64,000 nt of DNA from Spiroplasma platyhelix PALS-1 (GCF_021496725.1 NZ_CP051215.1:372001-436000); one strand, 5' to 3'. Counted from the stretch's first letter, positions 1-10,462 are shown. Notes: generated by a model not told the origin, from the sequence alone. Numbers and translations: made by a program.

Positions 1-3
1 CTT

Positions 4-1533
4 CTATCCAATTTGTACGTCTTCTTGAATACGATTAATATTACGCTTGCGCTTACTATCACTTCAAGCTAAAATCGTTGTCGACACTCCTAATTGTCCC
101 ACAAACATACAAATAATTAAACAAATTTTACTAACAACTCCTAACCGAGCATTATCAAATACTGATAGTCCTGTTGTTCCAAATGCACTTGCTGCATCAT
201 AAAGACTTTGAACAAAGCCAATATCACCATTAATATTATTGAATAAATTTTCAATTAAAATCACCATTGATGTGAAAATAACCATAAAGCCACCAACAAA
301 AGCTACAGCAAAAGCCATTTTGATAGTTTGTGGTGCAATTTTACGTTTAAATATGTTGACATTCTCTCTTCCAGAAGCAAGGCTAAAAATTGACATGATA
401 ATAATTGCTAAAGTTGTTGTTCTAATTCCCCCAGCAGTTGAAGCTGGTGAAGAACCAATTCACATCATAAAAGATTGAATCACACCAGAAGTAGCATGAA
501 ATCTAGTTAATTCAATGGTATAAAATCCAGCATTTCTTGTTGACATAGTGTTAAAGAAAATTGCCATTAAGGCATTACCATTACTCATATTCCCTCATAT
601 TGATTGACTATCTATTGGTGAAACTAGTTCAACTAAAACAACACTTCCAACTCCAAGAATGGCGACAATAAAATAAGTTGATACCGTTAATTTGGTAAAT
701 AAACTAAATCTAAAACGTTTACCTTCTGTCTTTGATCTAATATAACTAAATAAATCATAAAACACTGGAAATCCAATCCCACCAATAACAAATTCAATAA
801 TAAAAACTCATTGCACAAAATAATCAGTTTGAAATGGAACTAAAGAATTTTGTCCAATAATATCAAACCCAGCATTGTTAACTGCAGAAATGGAATGAAA
901 AACACCTGCTCATAAAGATAATCAAAAATTATTGTTATAAATCATATCAGCATTAGTTCCATAGGACACACCAGAATTAGGAACAAAATAAAAATATAAA
1001 GCTAAAGTTATGGCACCAAGAAATTCAGTCAATGTCATCACAATGATTCCAACTTTTAAAACATTGACTGATGTTCCTAATTTTGGTGACCCTCTTTCAC
1101 CTTGAATTAATAAACGTTCTTTTAAATTACTATTGTGTCCAAATTGAAATAATGACAACAAAAATAATTTAACAGCAATTAATCCAATCCCACCAAATTT
1201 AATTAATAAAAGAACTACTAGTTGACCAAAAAAAGTAAAATCATTCGCAGTGCTCTTAACAGTTAATCCTGTATCAGAAAAAGCACTAGAAGCAGTAAAT
1301 AAAGCTTCAAGAAAATTTCATTGACCTTTTACTGTTGCTAAAGGAGTCATCAACAAAATTGTTCCAAATAACAAAAAGTATAAGTATAAATTAAACATTT
1401 GTCTTGGTCTTGTGTTACCAACAAAAATAGTTTTAAAAATTTTTTTTATTCCTAAAAAAAACCTATTTCAACTAAAAGGCTTTAATGGTAATGCTGTTGA
1501 GTCTTTTGCTTTTAAAAACATTAAAAATCCCAT
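4..1533 (-). CDS. ktrB: KtrB/TrkH-family potassium uptake protein
   Basis: Membrane subunit of a Ktr/Trk potassium importer, 509 aa. The four filter-lining repeats of the family are visible: SDTGLTV near the N-terminal third, NNAGF in the middle, STAGGI and finally TTGLSV near the C-terminus, each followed by a hydrophobic segment. Start is the first of two in-frame ATGs (1533 and 1521); an in-frame stop lies just upstream. Several TGA codons are read as Trp. The gene stops three bases from the window edge, with TAG at 4-6, so it is complete. The cytoplasmic NAD-binding partner (KtrA/TrkA) is not in the window; it may follow beyond position 1. Function assignment is firm at family level; ion preference (K+ or Na+) cannot be read from sequence alone. 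Confidence 0.93.
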
Positions 1534-1621
1534 TCAAAATTTATCTATCTTGTATTATACATTTATTATTATATTATAACCAATAATATTTTCTCACTAT
1601 TAGATTTTAATAAATTAAATC

Positions 1622-1650
1622 AAAAAAATTAGGCAAAATGCCTAATTTTT
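1622..1650 (-). terminator. Rho-independent terminator of pepV
   Basis: An 11-bp stem (AAAAATTAGGC with its complement, loop of about 5) followed on the minus strand by a run of seven T. It overlaps the pepV stop codon, so the last codons of pepV are part of the stem. Confidence 0.8.
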
Positions 1651-3003
1651 TATTTTTTCAATTGTTCCCAAAGTTTCAATTGCTCTTACATAAATCAACA
1701 TTGAATGTCATAATTCTTCAATCTTAATTGATTCATTGTATTGATGTTCAGTTGATGTTGCTTCATTAAATATAGCTCCAAAAGCTACACAATTAGGCAT
1801 TGCTCGGGCATAAGTGCCACCACCAATTGCAATTGGTTTACTTATCTTATCTTTTGTTACTGTTTGATAGATAGTCATCAATTCGGTAACAATTGGTGAA
1901 TCTAAAGGCATATGCAATGGCTTATCATAGTGCTCAATTCTAGTTGTTAACTTATAAGGTGCTAAAATTTCTGTTAGTTTATTTAAAACATCATCTTTTG
2001 TTGTATGAACAGGAAATCTTACATTGCAACCAAGGTATGATTCTTTTTCATTGATGGTAACAAGACCAACATTAATCGTAAAGGCACCTGATTCATCATC
2101 ATATTGTCCAAAATATTTTCTTAGTTCAGTATCTTCTTTTAGAACATCACCAACAAAGTTAACTAACGGATGATCAATTTTTAATTCTTTTAAAACTAAT
2201 AAAGTTCTTAAACCAGCATTAATTCCTTCTTCTGGATGTGAACCATGAGCTGGCTTACCAAGAATTGTAACTTTATTATCAGTCTTTTCTAAACGATACT
2301 TATTTCTTTCTGCAATCTCAACAAAACTTGCTAAATCAATATTTTCAACAGTAGAAAATGCACAAGTAACATTATAAGCATCCCCTGCGCTAACCCTAAC
2401 TTGATTTGAACCAGGCCCAACAAAATCAAGATCGATAATTCCTTTTTCAGCATAAGTTAAAGGAAACAATCCATCTGGAGTAAAGCCAAAATCTGGTGTG
2501 CCTTCTTTTTTCATATAAGTATCAATTGAATCTCAAGTTGTTTCTTCATCTAACCCAAAAATTAATCTAATTCTACGATTTGGTTGATAGTTGTAATCCT
2601 TTAAGTATTTCAAACAATATAAAATGATAATTGTTGGACCCTTATCATCTAAAACACCACGACCATATAAGATATCATCAATAATTTCTGGTTTGAAGGG
2701 ATGAACATTTCATTCTTCAATGTTACCTGGTGGCACAACATCTAAATGCCCTAAAATTGCAAAGATTTCTTCACCTTCACCATACTCAACGTAACCATAC
2801 TTATTTTCTGAATCAATAAAAGTTTTAAATCCTAATGACTTTGCTAAATCAACAGCATAATGTAAAACTTTTAGAACTCCTTCACCATAAGGAGCATCTT
2901 TGCTAGCAGAACCTGCATATGAAGGAATGCTTACTATTGCTTTAATTTTTTCAATTGCTTCACTAAAATAGTTATCTTTTAATACTTGCTCATTAAATTC
3001 CAT
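1642..3003 (-). CDS. pepV: PepV-like dipeptidase (M20 metallopeptidase)
   Basis: Zn-dependent dipeptidase of the M20 family that releases amino acids from imported peptides in the cytosol; 453 aa, the usual PepV length. Visible motifs: GHLDVVPPG (first metal His and catalytic Asp) near residue 85, GRGVLDDKGP (bridging Asp) near 120, and a DEE pair (catalytic Glu) near 155; the C-terminal part carries IGGGTYAR, typical of PepV. A good ribosome site (AAAGGAG) lies 7 bases before the ATG. It follows a 64-codon gene at a distance of 16 bases and is probably co-transcribed with it. Peptide use fits an organism that makes few amino acids. Confidence 0.95.
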
Positions 3004-3019
3004 TGTTATCTCCTTTAAT

Positions 3020-3214
3020 TTATAATGCTAGAACTAACACAACAGTAACTAAAGTAATAAAAAATAACCCAAAACTACAACTAAAGATTATGATAAATTT
3101 TTTATTTCTTGCTACTAATTTGTCGTAACACTTTAAATGATAAAATCCTGCTACTAATTTAATTCATCTCTCAGTTGCTAAAACGGTTCCTTTACATCTA
3201 ATACAATAGCCCAT
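3020..3214 (-). CDS. small membrane protein with N-terminal CxxC
   Basis: 64-aa open reading frame with one TGA Trp codon. It begins MGYCIRCKG, so a CxxC pair sits at residues 4-7, with a third Cys near residue 29 and a single hydrophobic helix of about 22 residues at the C-terminus. This looks like a short cytosolic metal-binding or redox head on a tail anchor. I do not recognise a family. It precedes pepV by 16 bases. The Shine-Dalgarno-like AAAGGAAAG is rather far (about 16 bases) from the ATG, which lowers confidence in the start or the gene. Confidence 0.55.
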
Positions 3215-3252
3215 GTTTTATTCTAGTTACTTCTTTCCTTTTCAATCTAAAA

Positions 3253-4260
3253 TTAAGTACTAATTATAATATCAATTAAAATATCATTTAACAAGTCCCA
3301 ACCTTGATTTGTTGCCTTTAAATAATCATTTTCTAATTGCAAATAACCATTAGTAATTAAAGTAGTAATTTGTGGTCAGAATGCTTGATGCTTTAAAACA
3401 TCATTCTTTTTTAAAGCAATGCCTTCTTGCAACATTAAATTTTGAGTAAGAATTAATTGATAGTACTCTTCATGTGTTAGTGTTATTAGTTCACTATTTC
3501 AAGGAATTTGACCACTATTGTTGATTGTGATAAATTGATCATCTAATTTTAAAAAACTACTAGCATTTGGCCCTAAACCATATCAATTTTTTAAAGTTAA
3601 ATAAGCTAGTGTTTGTTGACTATAATATTTTTTTGCTTTAGTGAAACTAAAAAATTCATAATTCTGATAATTGTGTTGCTTTAAAAATTCACTAATAATC
3701 TTTTTTTTCTCAACACTATGACTATCATTATGACTTTGATAGCTAATATGAGGTGAGTTTAATTTTAGAGTTATTTTTAAATCACTAATCAAATCTGATT
3801 TACTTTGTTTACTAATATTATTTTCTAAATCAATTGAAAAATTACGATATCCTGCTTCAAAACTTACTTTAATTAAACTCATCATTTTTTCAGCATTAAA
3901 ATTTTGATTTATTTGTGAAAGAAATTTAGTACTAAATGTTCTAACTTTTCACACCAAGCGATTGATACTAAATTGTTTTAAAATTTCTAATTGTTCTTGT
4001 TGTAAAGTTTCATAACCAATCTCAAAACTATATTCAGTTAAATTATTAGTAAATTGCTTTAATAAACTTAGTAGTGAAACTAATTGTTGATTAGTTAGAA
4101 AAAGAAAATCATTAGTTGCAATATAGATTGTTTTAATTTGCAACTGATAATTTTCTTTTAAAATATTAATTTCTTTTTCTAACGTAACATAAAAATCAAG
4201 AAAATTCTCATTTTCATTTTGATAGTTTAAATTAATAAATAAATGTTCAATAAAATTCAT
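3253..4260 (-). CDS. HemW-like protein lacking the radical-SAM cysteines
   Basis: 335 aa. The order of segments matches HemW/HemN-like radical-SAM proteins: an ETLQQEQLEILKQFSINRL stretch near residue 90 (family: ETLTEEKLKLLKEAGINRLS), a GYRNFSIDL strand, and LKNWYGLGPNASSFL (family: YLGLGAGAHSYL) in the C-terminal third with a winged-helix-like tail. The N-terminus, where the family has CxxxCxxC for the 4Fe-4S cluster, reads INLNYQNENENF with no cysteine, and the GGGTP motif is IYIATND. Only the fold remains; cluster and SAM chemistry are very unlikely. An in-frame stop precedes the ATG, so the motif is not hidden upstream. The gene follows the membrane protein gene by 6 bases. The reading frame is intact over its full length, so it seems to be kept under selection. 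Confidence 0.8.
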
Positions 4261-4266
4261 TATATT

Positions 4267-5322
4267 TTAATCACTTCAAATTTGTTCTTTAATAATATTC
4301 TCATTACCTCAAGAAGAAATTTTAGTTTTTCATTTTGGATAATTTTGTCCTTTGGCCATAGCATTGATAAGATTCATTGGCATTAAATTTGCAATATCAT
4401 TGATTTTTTCTTGCGATGTTGGATTATGATTAGCAATCGTTCAGCTATAACTACGAATATCAAAGTTATTTTGATCTGATTCAGCAAGAAAGGCTGAAAA
4501 AAACATTCAAGCACCTGCATAATCTTTACGATATAAATCTTTATTAACTCCTGGAATAATTTCTCCTTTTTCTCATACTTCTTTAATTTGTTTTTCTGTT
4601 CATTTCTGCTCTTCATCAACTACTTTTTCTGTAGTATTATTTTCTGATTTTTTAGACCAAAAATCAGTTTGTTCTTTGACAATAGTGATATCAGCAAAAG
4701 TAATGTCTTCTTCTTGCTCTGCATCAAATGGTGCTAACTCATTAAGTGTTTCAGTTTTAATTTTCTGCTTATTATTAATGGCATCAGTAGCAACTGATTT
4801 AATATCTTGTTTGTTATTATTTTCTAAATTCTGGTTGTTTAGTTCTTTTTTCATTAAAATTGATATTTTTTCAATTTTATTAGAATCATCTGTCACAATA
4901 ATTAAATTTACACCACTGCTAACAAATAAAAAAGTTGTTGCAATGATAATAATTATTCAAGGTATAACCACAACTAAGAAATTATTAATTTCTAAATTAT
5001 GATAAAGCAATAAGCTAACACTTGCAAGAATTAGTGCCAAAACAAAACTTAATAAAGAAAAAATATTGTTAGCTATAGTTTTTCGCTTTAACACAATTAA
5101 TGGTAAAGCAAAGAATAATGCTAAACCAGCAAATATTAAAATAATAATGCTAAAAGCTAAAAAACTAAAACTAACTAATATTGAATCAATTACATTACGA
5201 TAAAATAAAAACCATAATAATCAACTAATTAATAATGTGAAAAAAACAACAATTAAACTTAAAATCATTATTCAACGAAGAATAGGATTAATTTTTTGAT
5301 AATCCTTTTGATTTTTTTCCAT
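4267..5322 (-). CDS. four-helix membrane protein with HNH-like C-terminal tail
   Basis: 351 aa from the ATG at 5322; an in-frame ATG five codons upstream (5337) is possible, but GGGGAT lies about 9 bases before 5322. Order: two hydrophobic hairpins (roughly residues 16-70 and 85-145), a polar linker (145-245) rich in Asn, Lys and Glu, then a C-terminal domain. That domain resembles small HNH-type proteins: an EVWEKGEIIPG segment, RKDYAGAW, YSWTIANH and NLMPMNLINAMAKGQN correspond to family patterns of the kind xVWxKGxxVPG, RKDxCGAW, YGWEIDHI and NLxPLxxxNNxxKGD. The Cys and the IDH metal/catalytic residues are missing, so nuclease activity is unlikely. The resemblance is my recall, not a search result. 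Function unknown. Confidence 0.75.
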
Positions 5323-5410
5323 CTTATAAATCCCCATTTTTCACTTTTTAATTATTATAGCATTTAAAAGGAAAAATAATAGACCCTCTAAACGATTTTT
5401 TATATTTTAA

Positions 5411-6514
5411 TTACATAATTTTTGACTGATGACAAATAATATTTTGTAAGTTAACATGACCAAGTAGTAACTCTCTACTATTCACCAAAATAATTCTTTT
5501 ATTGATAAAAATTTTAGCTAATTCTGCAAGTGCTTGTGCTTGCGATTCTTCATCATCAAATGTTGGAACTAAAACTGCTCGATTAGTAATATATAAATTA
5601 GTGTAACTTCCAACTAAAGATTGATCAAAAGCATTAGGATTATGATTGATATTAAAATCAATCATTTCTGTTTCTTCTTTACTACGATTTTTAATTTTTG
5701 GTAACAAAACTTTGATAATTTTATAAGATTTGCCATAAGCATTGACAGTTTTTTTTAAAATTTTTTCTGTCTCAGAAACTACTTGAAAGCATTCATCATA
5801 AATATCAGTTGTTCAACTTAATAAAATTGTTGTTTCATCAACTAAGGTTAGTAAATTATTTAGCCTTCCTTTTGTTTGATCATAAGGCAAACCAGAAGGT
5901 AATCAAATAATTTTGCTAACATTAAGATAGTCTTTTAAGTAATTTTCTGCTTGTTCTTTTGTTAGATTAGGATTACGAAGTTCTGAAAGAATCCCTTCTT
6001 CACTAGCAAAGCAAGTACTCTTACCATCTAATAAAATCATCCCTCATTCTAAAATAATTGGTAATTCATAATAATTAAGTTTTTCTAACTCAAAAATTTT
6101 GTAACTTAGCATGTCATCATCATCTCAAGGATAGTACACACCATATTTAGTTCCACCTCATGCATTAAAAGTACTTTTCAATCCTCTAACCACTTTAGTT
6201 TCTGAGTTGATTAAAAATAATGGACCAAAGTCACGAATTAAACAATCATTTGTTGTCATCTCAATAATTTTAATTTTTTCATTTAATTGCTGTCTTGCAT
6301 TTTGAAACTGATTCTTACTTACAATTATGTTAACCTCTTCGTAATCAATTAAAATATTTGCAATTTCAGCAACAATCTTTTGTGCTGGCTTTGCACCCAT
6401 TCTTCAATTATCAGTTCTTTCAGGTCAAATTAATCATGATTGCTTGTGCTCAATAAATTCTGGACATGAAAAAAAATCATCACTGCTAGGTGTACTAAAA
6501 ATTCTTTTTGCCAT
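5411..6514 (-). CDS. agmatine deiminase-like protein, catalytic residues replaced
   Basis: 367 aa, the length of agmatine deiminase (AguA), and recognisable from end to end: MAKRIFSTPSSD start, HKQSWLIWPERTDNWR, FNAWGG, YYPWDDDD, LTKEQAENYL. The family catalytic sites are altered: the active-site Cys segment GGGNIHC reads GHVNLQN, the His/Asp of NGHVDN reads KGRLNN, and the EGGSIHVDG segment reads EWGMILLDG. The Asp of the MRDxGP motif survives as LIRDFGP. Hydrolysis of agmatine is therefore improbable although the frame is intact. It is the first gene of the minus-strand run 3253-6514. The Shine-Dalgarno AAAGGAG sits in a hairpin loop directly before the ATG. Confidence 0.85.
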
Positions 6515-6516
6515 AG

Positions 6517-6539
6517 TAGCACTCCTTTCGTGCTACTGA
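6517..6539 (-). promoter_or_regulatory. hairpin presenting the ribosome site of the deiminase-like gene
   Basis: Perfect 8-bp inverted repeat AGTAGCAC / GTGCTACT with a 7-base loop. On the mRNA strand the loop is GAAAGGA and the stem begins two to three bases before the ATG at 6514, so the Shine-Dalgarno core is divided between loop and stem. It could modulate translation; no long T-run follows, so it is not a terminator. Confidence 0.6.
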
Positions 6540-6607
6540 ATAATTCCGCTCTTAATTGTTAAAATCCTTGTAACTATAAATAACAATAAAATTATACTCC
6601 CTAAAAT

Positions 6608-6642
6608 AAAAAAAATCAGTAACTAAAATACTGATTTTTTTT
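6608..6642 (-). terminator. terminator of the nusA-rbfA operon
   Basis: ATCAGTA and TACTGAT flank a 7-base loop, with A-runs and T-runs extending the stem on both sides. It lies 9 bases after the rbfA stop and ends with a T-run on the minus strand; the symmetric A/T flanks make it potentially bidirectional. Confidence 0.8.
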
Positions 6643-6650
6643 ATTAAGAA

Positions 6651-7001
6651 CTACTTTTCTTCTTTAAGTTTATTTAAAATTGATTCAATACGATCAGCTT
6701 CTTCAATTGTTTGATCATATTTAAATCTTAATTGTGGCACCTTATAAGCACTACTAATTTGGGCTAACTCCCTGCGGCAAAAACCTTTTACATTTTCTAA
6801 TTCTTGACTAATTTCTTTAATCTTACTTTGATCTTGATTGTAAAGATATCAAGTAATAGTTGCATAACTCAAATCATTTGTTAGCTTCACATCTGTGATA
6901 GTGATATCTGAAAACTTAGGATTTTTTGCTTTTATTTTAAGAATGTTAGTAATTTCAATCTTCATTCATTTCTCTGTTCGAGCAATTTTTTGATTAGCCA
7001 T
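6651..7001 (-). CDS. rbfA: 30S ribosome-binding factor A
   Basis: 116 aa, normal RbfA length. RbfA binds the 30S subunit late in 16S rRNA 5'-end maturation. The ordering fits a single KH-like domain: N-terminal RTEKWMKIEITNIL helix, then TITDVKLTNDLSYATI and the C-terminal VPQLRFKYDQTIEEADRIESIL, which is the most diagnostic stretch. The start ATG overlaps the end of infB by 8 bases, implying translational coupling. Last gene of the nusA operon; a terminator follows directly. Confidence 0.95.
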
Positions 7002-8829
7002 TATTTTGCACCATTTCTATTGCATAAGCTTCAATGATGTCATTTTCTTTTAAATCATTATAGTTCTTAATTGTAAGACCACATTCAAAACCTTTTTTAG
7101 CAGTTTTGATGTCATTTTTTTCGTGTCTTAATGTATTAATCTCACCATCATAAATCACAACATCATCTCTTAAAACTCTTGCTTTATTATTACGATTGAT
7201 GACACCATCAACAACAAGACAACCTGCAATTGTTCCAACTTTTGAATAATGAAAAAGTCTAACAACTCTTGCTTGACCTAAAACTTTTTCTTCATACTCA
7301 GGTTCTAATAAACCTTTTGCTGCTTTTTCTAGTTCTTCAGTTACCTTATAAATAATGTTATGTAATCTAATTTCAATTCCTGCATCTTTTGCAGCATCGC
7401 GAACAATATTATTTGGTCTAACATTAAATCCATAAATCACACTATTAGATGCTACAGCTAAAGTAACATCTGATTCACTAATTCCACCAACACTAGCACG
7501 AACTAATTTAACTTGAATATCTTGAACATTAATTTTGTTTAATGCTTGTGTTAGAGCTTGTAGAGAACCTTGTGTGTCTGCTTTTAAAATAATATTAATT
7601 TGCTTTAATTTTCCACTTGATGCTTCTTGAACAATATTTCCTAAACTAATTTGCTTTTCTTGTTGGCTTTTGTAATCATTTTGTAATTGTCTTGCTGAAG
7701 AAATTTTCTTAGCTAGTTTTTCGTCATTGAAAACCACAAATGGCTCACCCGGTGTTGGAGCACTTTCAAATCCTAAAACTTGCACAACTGCAGAAGGTAA
7801 GGCTTCTGTTACTTCTCGAGCTAAATCATTAGTCATTTTTTTAATTCTTCCTCTGATTGCTCCAGCAACGATAATATCCTTAACTTTTAATGTTCCACCT
7901 TGAACTAATAAAGTACAAATTGAACCAATGTTCTTATCATAATGAGATTCAATTACTGTACCGTTCGCAAATCGATTAGGGTTAGCTTTTAATTCCTTAA
8001 CTTCAGAAACTATTAAAATTGCTTCTAGTAACTTATCAATTCCTTCATGTTTTAAGGCACTACCATAAACAAAAATAGTATCTCCACCTCATTCTTCACT
8101 CGTTAGACCAAGTGCTGATAGTTCAGAAAGGACTCTGTCAGTTTTAATTTCTGGTTTATCCATTTTGTTGACAAAAACAATAATCTCAACATTGGCTGCT
8201 TTAGCATGATCAATTGCTTCTTTAGTTTGTGGCATAACCCCATCATCTGCAGCAACAACTAAAATAACAATGTCAGTAATTTTAGATCCTCTTGCTCGCA
8301 TTTCAGTAAAGGCTTCATGACCTGGTGTGTCAATGAAAGTAATTAATTTATTTTCATTTGTTTTAACTTGATAGGCACCTATGTGTTGTGTGATACCACC
8401 ATGCTCTTGATTGGTAATTTTTGAATTTCTAATCGTGTCTAATAAAGTAGTCTTTCCATGATCAACATGTCCCATGATTGTCACTACAGGAGGTCTAGTA
8501 ATCATCTGTTCAGGCTTGTCATCAAATTCTACCGTTTCTAAAATGTTTTCATAAGTAACACTTTTTGTTTTTTTAAAATCAAAACCAAATTCTAAACATA
8601 CTTCTGACATTAATTCTTCATTAAGCAAATAGTTTTGATTATATAATTTTCCTTGTTTCATAAAGTATTTAATGATGTCAACAATTGAGACATTTAAAGC
8701 ATTAGCTAATTCAGCAATAGTTAAGGGTTCACTAAAAACAAAAACTCCCTTATCATCCACATGAGCTGTTTGTTGTTTTAATTGTTGGTTAATATTTTTA
8801 ATATCTTTTGCATTCTGATTCTTAGCCAT
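6994..8829 (-). CDS. infB: translation initiation factor IF-2
   Basis: GTPase that brings fMet-tRNA to the ribosome; 611 aa, the short Mollicute form with a reduced N-terminal region. The IF2_N module ([20 protein letters not shown]) lies near residue 40, followed by the G domain with [12 protein letters not shown] (G1), the switch region [18 protein letters not shown] (G3) and NKMDKP (G4), and domains 2-4 ending about VQNNG. In-frame TGA codons between 7837 and 8088 are Trp. Ends inside the first codons of rbfA and is preceded by ylxR, the classical order. Confidence 0.98.
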
Positions 8830-8847
8830 ACTCTCAACCTTCCTTTT

Positions 8848-9129
8848 TTAATCTCAATAATTCTCAATCTCAGAAATTATTGCTTGATAAATTTCATCAC
8901 TAATTTTTGTTTGTAAAGCTTTTTCTAAAGCTTTAGTTTTCTTTGCTTCATTCACTAAAGCAATTTTAGGTTGAATGTAAGCACCCTTACCATTTGCTTT
9001 ATTACTATGATCAACAAAAATTTTTCCGTCTTTATTCTTAATAATACGGATTAATTCTTTTTTTGGCAAAATTTCATGACTAACCACACATTTACGCATT
9101 GGAATTTTCTTATAATTTTTTAAAGTCAT
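8848..9129 (-). CDS. ylxR: YlxR/RnpM RNA-binding protein
   Basis: 93 aa. Contains the YlxR signature PMRKCVVSHEILPKKELIRI close to the N-terminus (family GRGAYI here reads GKGAYI at about residue 49). YlxR of Bacillus (RnpM) is reported to bind RNase P RNA and modulate it; role in Mollicutes is unknown. It lies between nusA (3 bases) and infB (18 bases), its constant position in Firmicutes-type operons. Penultimate codon is a TGA Trp. The ribosomal L7Ae-like gene often found next to it is absent. Confidence 0.93.
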
Positions 9130-9132
9130 TTT

Positions 9133-10314
9133 TTATTTAACTTGTCTTTGTCTAAAATTACTTTTATTTCTCAAATCGCTAACAAACTGGTCATAGTCTG
9201 TTTCTTTTAAATTTCCATTTCAAGTAAAATCAATATTGTTTTGTTTAGCTTGTTCTAAAGAAACAATATTAATCTTTCAATGTGTTAGTCTTGCAACAAG
9301 TTTAGCTGCCATTCCATCTTTACCAATTGCTAAAGAAAATTGTTCTGTTGGCACAATAACATCTGCTTGTTGATCGCTCTCATTAGTTTTAATTGAAATA
9401 ACTTTAGCTGGTGCTAAAGCATTGATGATAAAGTTCTTAATATTTTCATCATAAAGGATGACATCAATCTTTTCACCATTTAATTCTTTTGAAATATTTT
9501 GAATTCTTGAACCTTTTGGACCAATACATGCTCCAACTGCATCAATGCTATCATCATTGCTGATGATGGCAACTTTAGCTCTAACTCCAGGAATTCTAGC
9601 TACTTCTTTAATTTCAATTACATTCTTTCCTTCTTGATTTATTTGATTAAATTCTGGTACTTCTAATTCTAATAAACAACTTAAAAAACCAGGATGACTT
9701 CTTGAAGCTAAAATTTGACCATAATTTTTGGTTTTGATGATATCTTCAACATAAAATTTAATATGATTGTTTGGTTCATCAATGGTAAATGTTTCACCAG
9801 GAATTTGATTTTTCTTTGGTAGATAAGCATAAGCACGTCCAATTTTAATCAAACAATACTTTTCTTCCATACTCTCAACCTTACCAATTAAAATTGTTCC
9901 AATTTTATCAAGGAATTCATCATAAATTGAATTTTTTTCTGCTTCTCTAATTGATTGTTTAAAAATTTGAATTGCTTGAAAAATTGCTAATCGATCAAAG
10001 TTATCAGTTGGAATTTCTTCATCATATGTGTCACCAATTGTTAACTCAGGTTTTTTTTCTTTAACTTCACTTAACGCAATCTCTAAATCTGGATCTTCAA
10101 CCTTAGCAACAACGCTAAGTGTTTTGAACATACTAATTTTTCCTTGCTCTTCATCAATTTCAACTCTAACATTATCTAATGTTTTATGAATTTGTCTTTC
10201 ATAAGCTTTTAAAAGACCTTCTTTTAAAGCATCATAAATAACTGCAGGTTCAATTTGTTTTTCTTTAGCAATATTTTCAATTTCTTCTAAAATTGCTTTA
10301 TTTTTATCTGTCAT
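9133..10314 (-). CDS. nusA: transcription termination/antitermination factor NusA
   Basis: RNA polymerase-binding factor with roles in pausing, termination and antitermination; 393 aa. N-terminal polymerase-binding domain (about 1-125), S1 domain (about 130-200, IGTILIGKVESMEEKYCLI), KH1 and KH2 (DAVGACIGPKGSRIQNI and SLAIGKDGMAAKLVARLTHW near 240-345), and no acidic repeats at the C-terminus. The start has a GGAGG Shine-Dalgarno site. First gene of nusA-ylxR-infB-rbfA; rimP, which usually precedes nusA, is not there. Confidence 0.97.
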
Positions 10315-10356
10315 TTTTCCTCCTTCAAATAATGTCTAACCTAAACAACAAATAAG

Positions 10357-10378
10357 AAAGACAGCATTTGCTGTCTTC
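10357..10378 (-). promoter_or_regulatory. hairpin in the nusA leader
   Basis: AAGACAGC and GCTGTCTT flank a 4-base loop, in the 5' leader about 45-65 bases before the nusA start codon. It lacks a continuous T-run on the minus strand, so it is not a simple terminator. It may be a leader control element. Confidence 0.5.
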
Positions 10379-10401
10379 GACATAATTTTTCTTTCATTTA
10401 T

Positions 10402-10407
10402 ATTATA
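10402..10407 (-). promoter_or_regulatory. -10 box of the nusA operon
   Basis: TATAAT on the minus strand, about 90 bases before the nusA ATG and downstream of the terminator of the preceding gene. No good -35 element is apparent. The transcript would begin just before the leader hairpin. Confidence 0.5.
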
Positions 10408-10422
10408 TAAAAAAAATTAAAT

Positions 10423-10462
10423 AAAAACAATTCTTTCCTTAAATTTGTAAAGAATTGTTTTT
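10423..10462 (-). terminator. terminator of the chitinase-like gene
   Basis: Perfect 14-bp stem AAAAACAATTCTTT with its complement around a 12-base loop; T-rich on the minus side (TTTTTATTTAATTTTTTT). It separates the chitinase-like gene from nusA. Confidence 0.85.

Noticed and set aside
4267-5411. Transfer/mobile element around the membrane protein gene
   Set aside because: No inverted repeats, transposase or direct repeats; base use like the neighbours.
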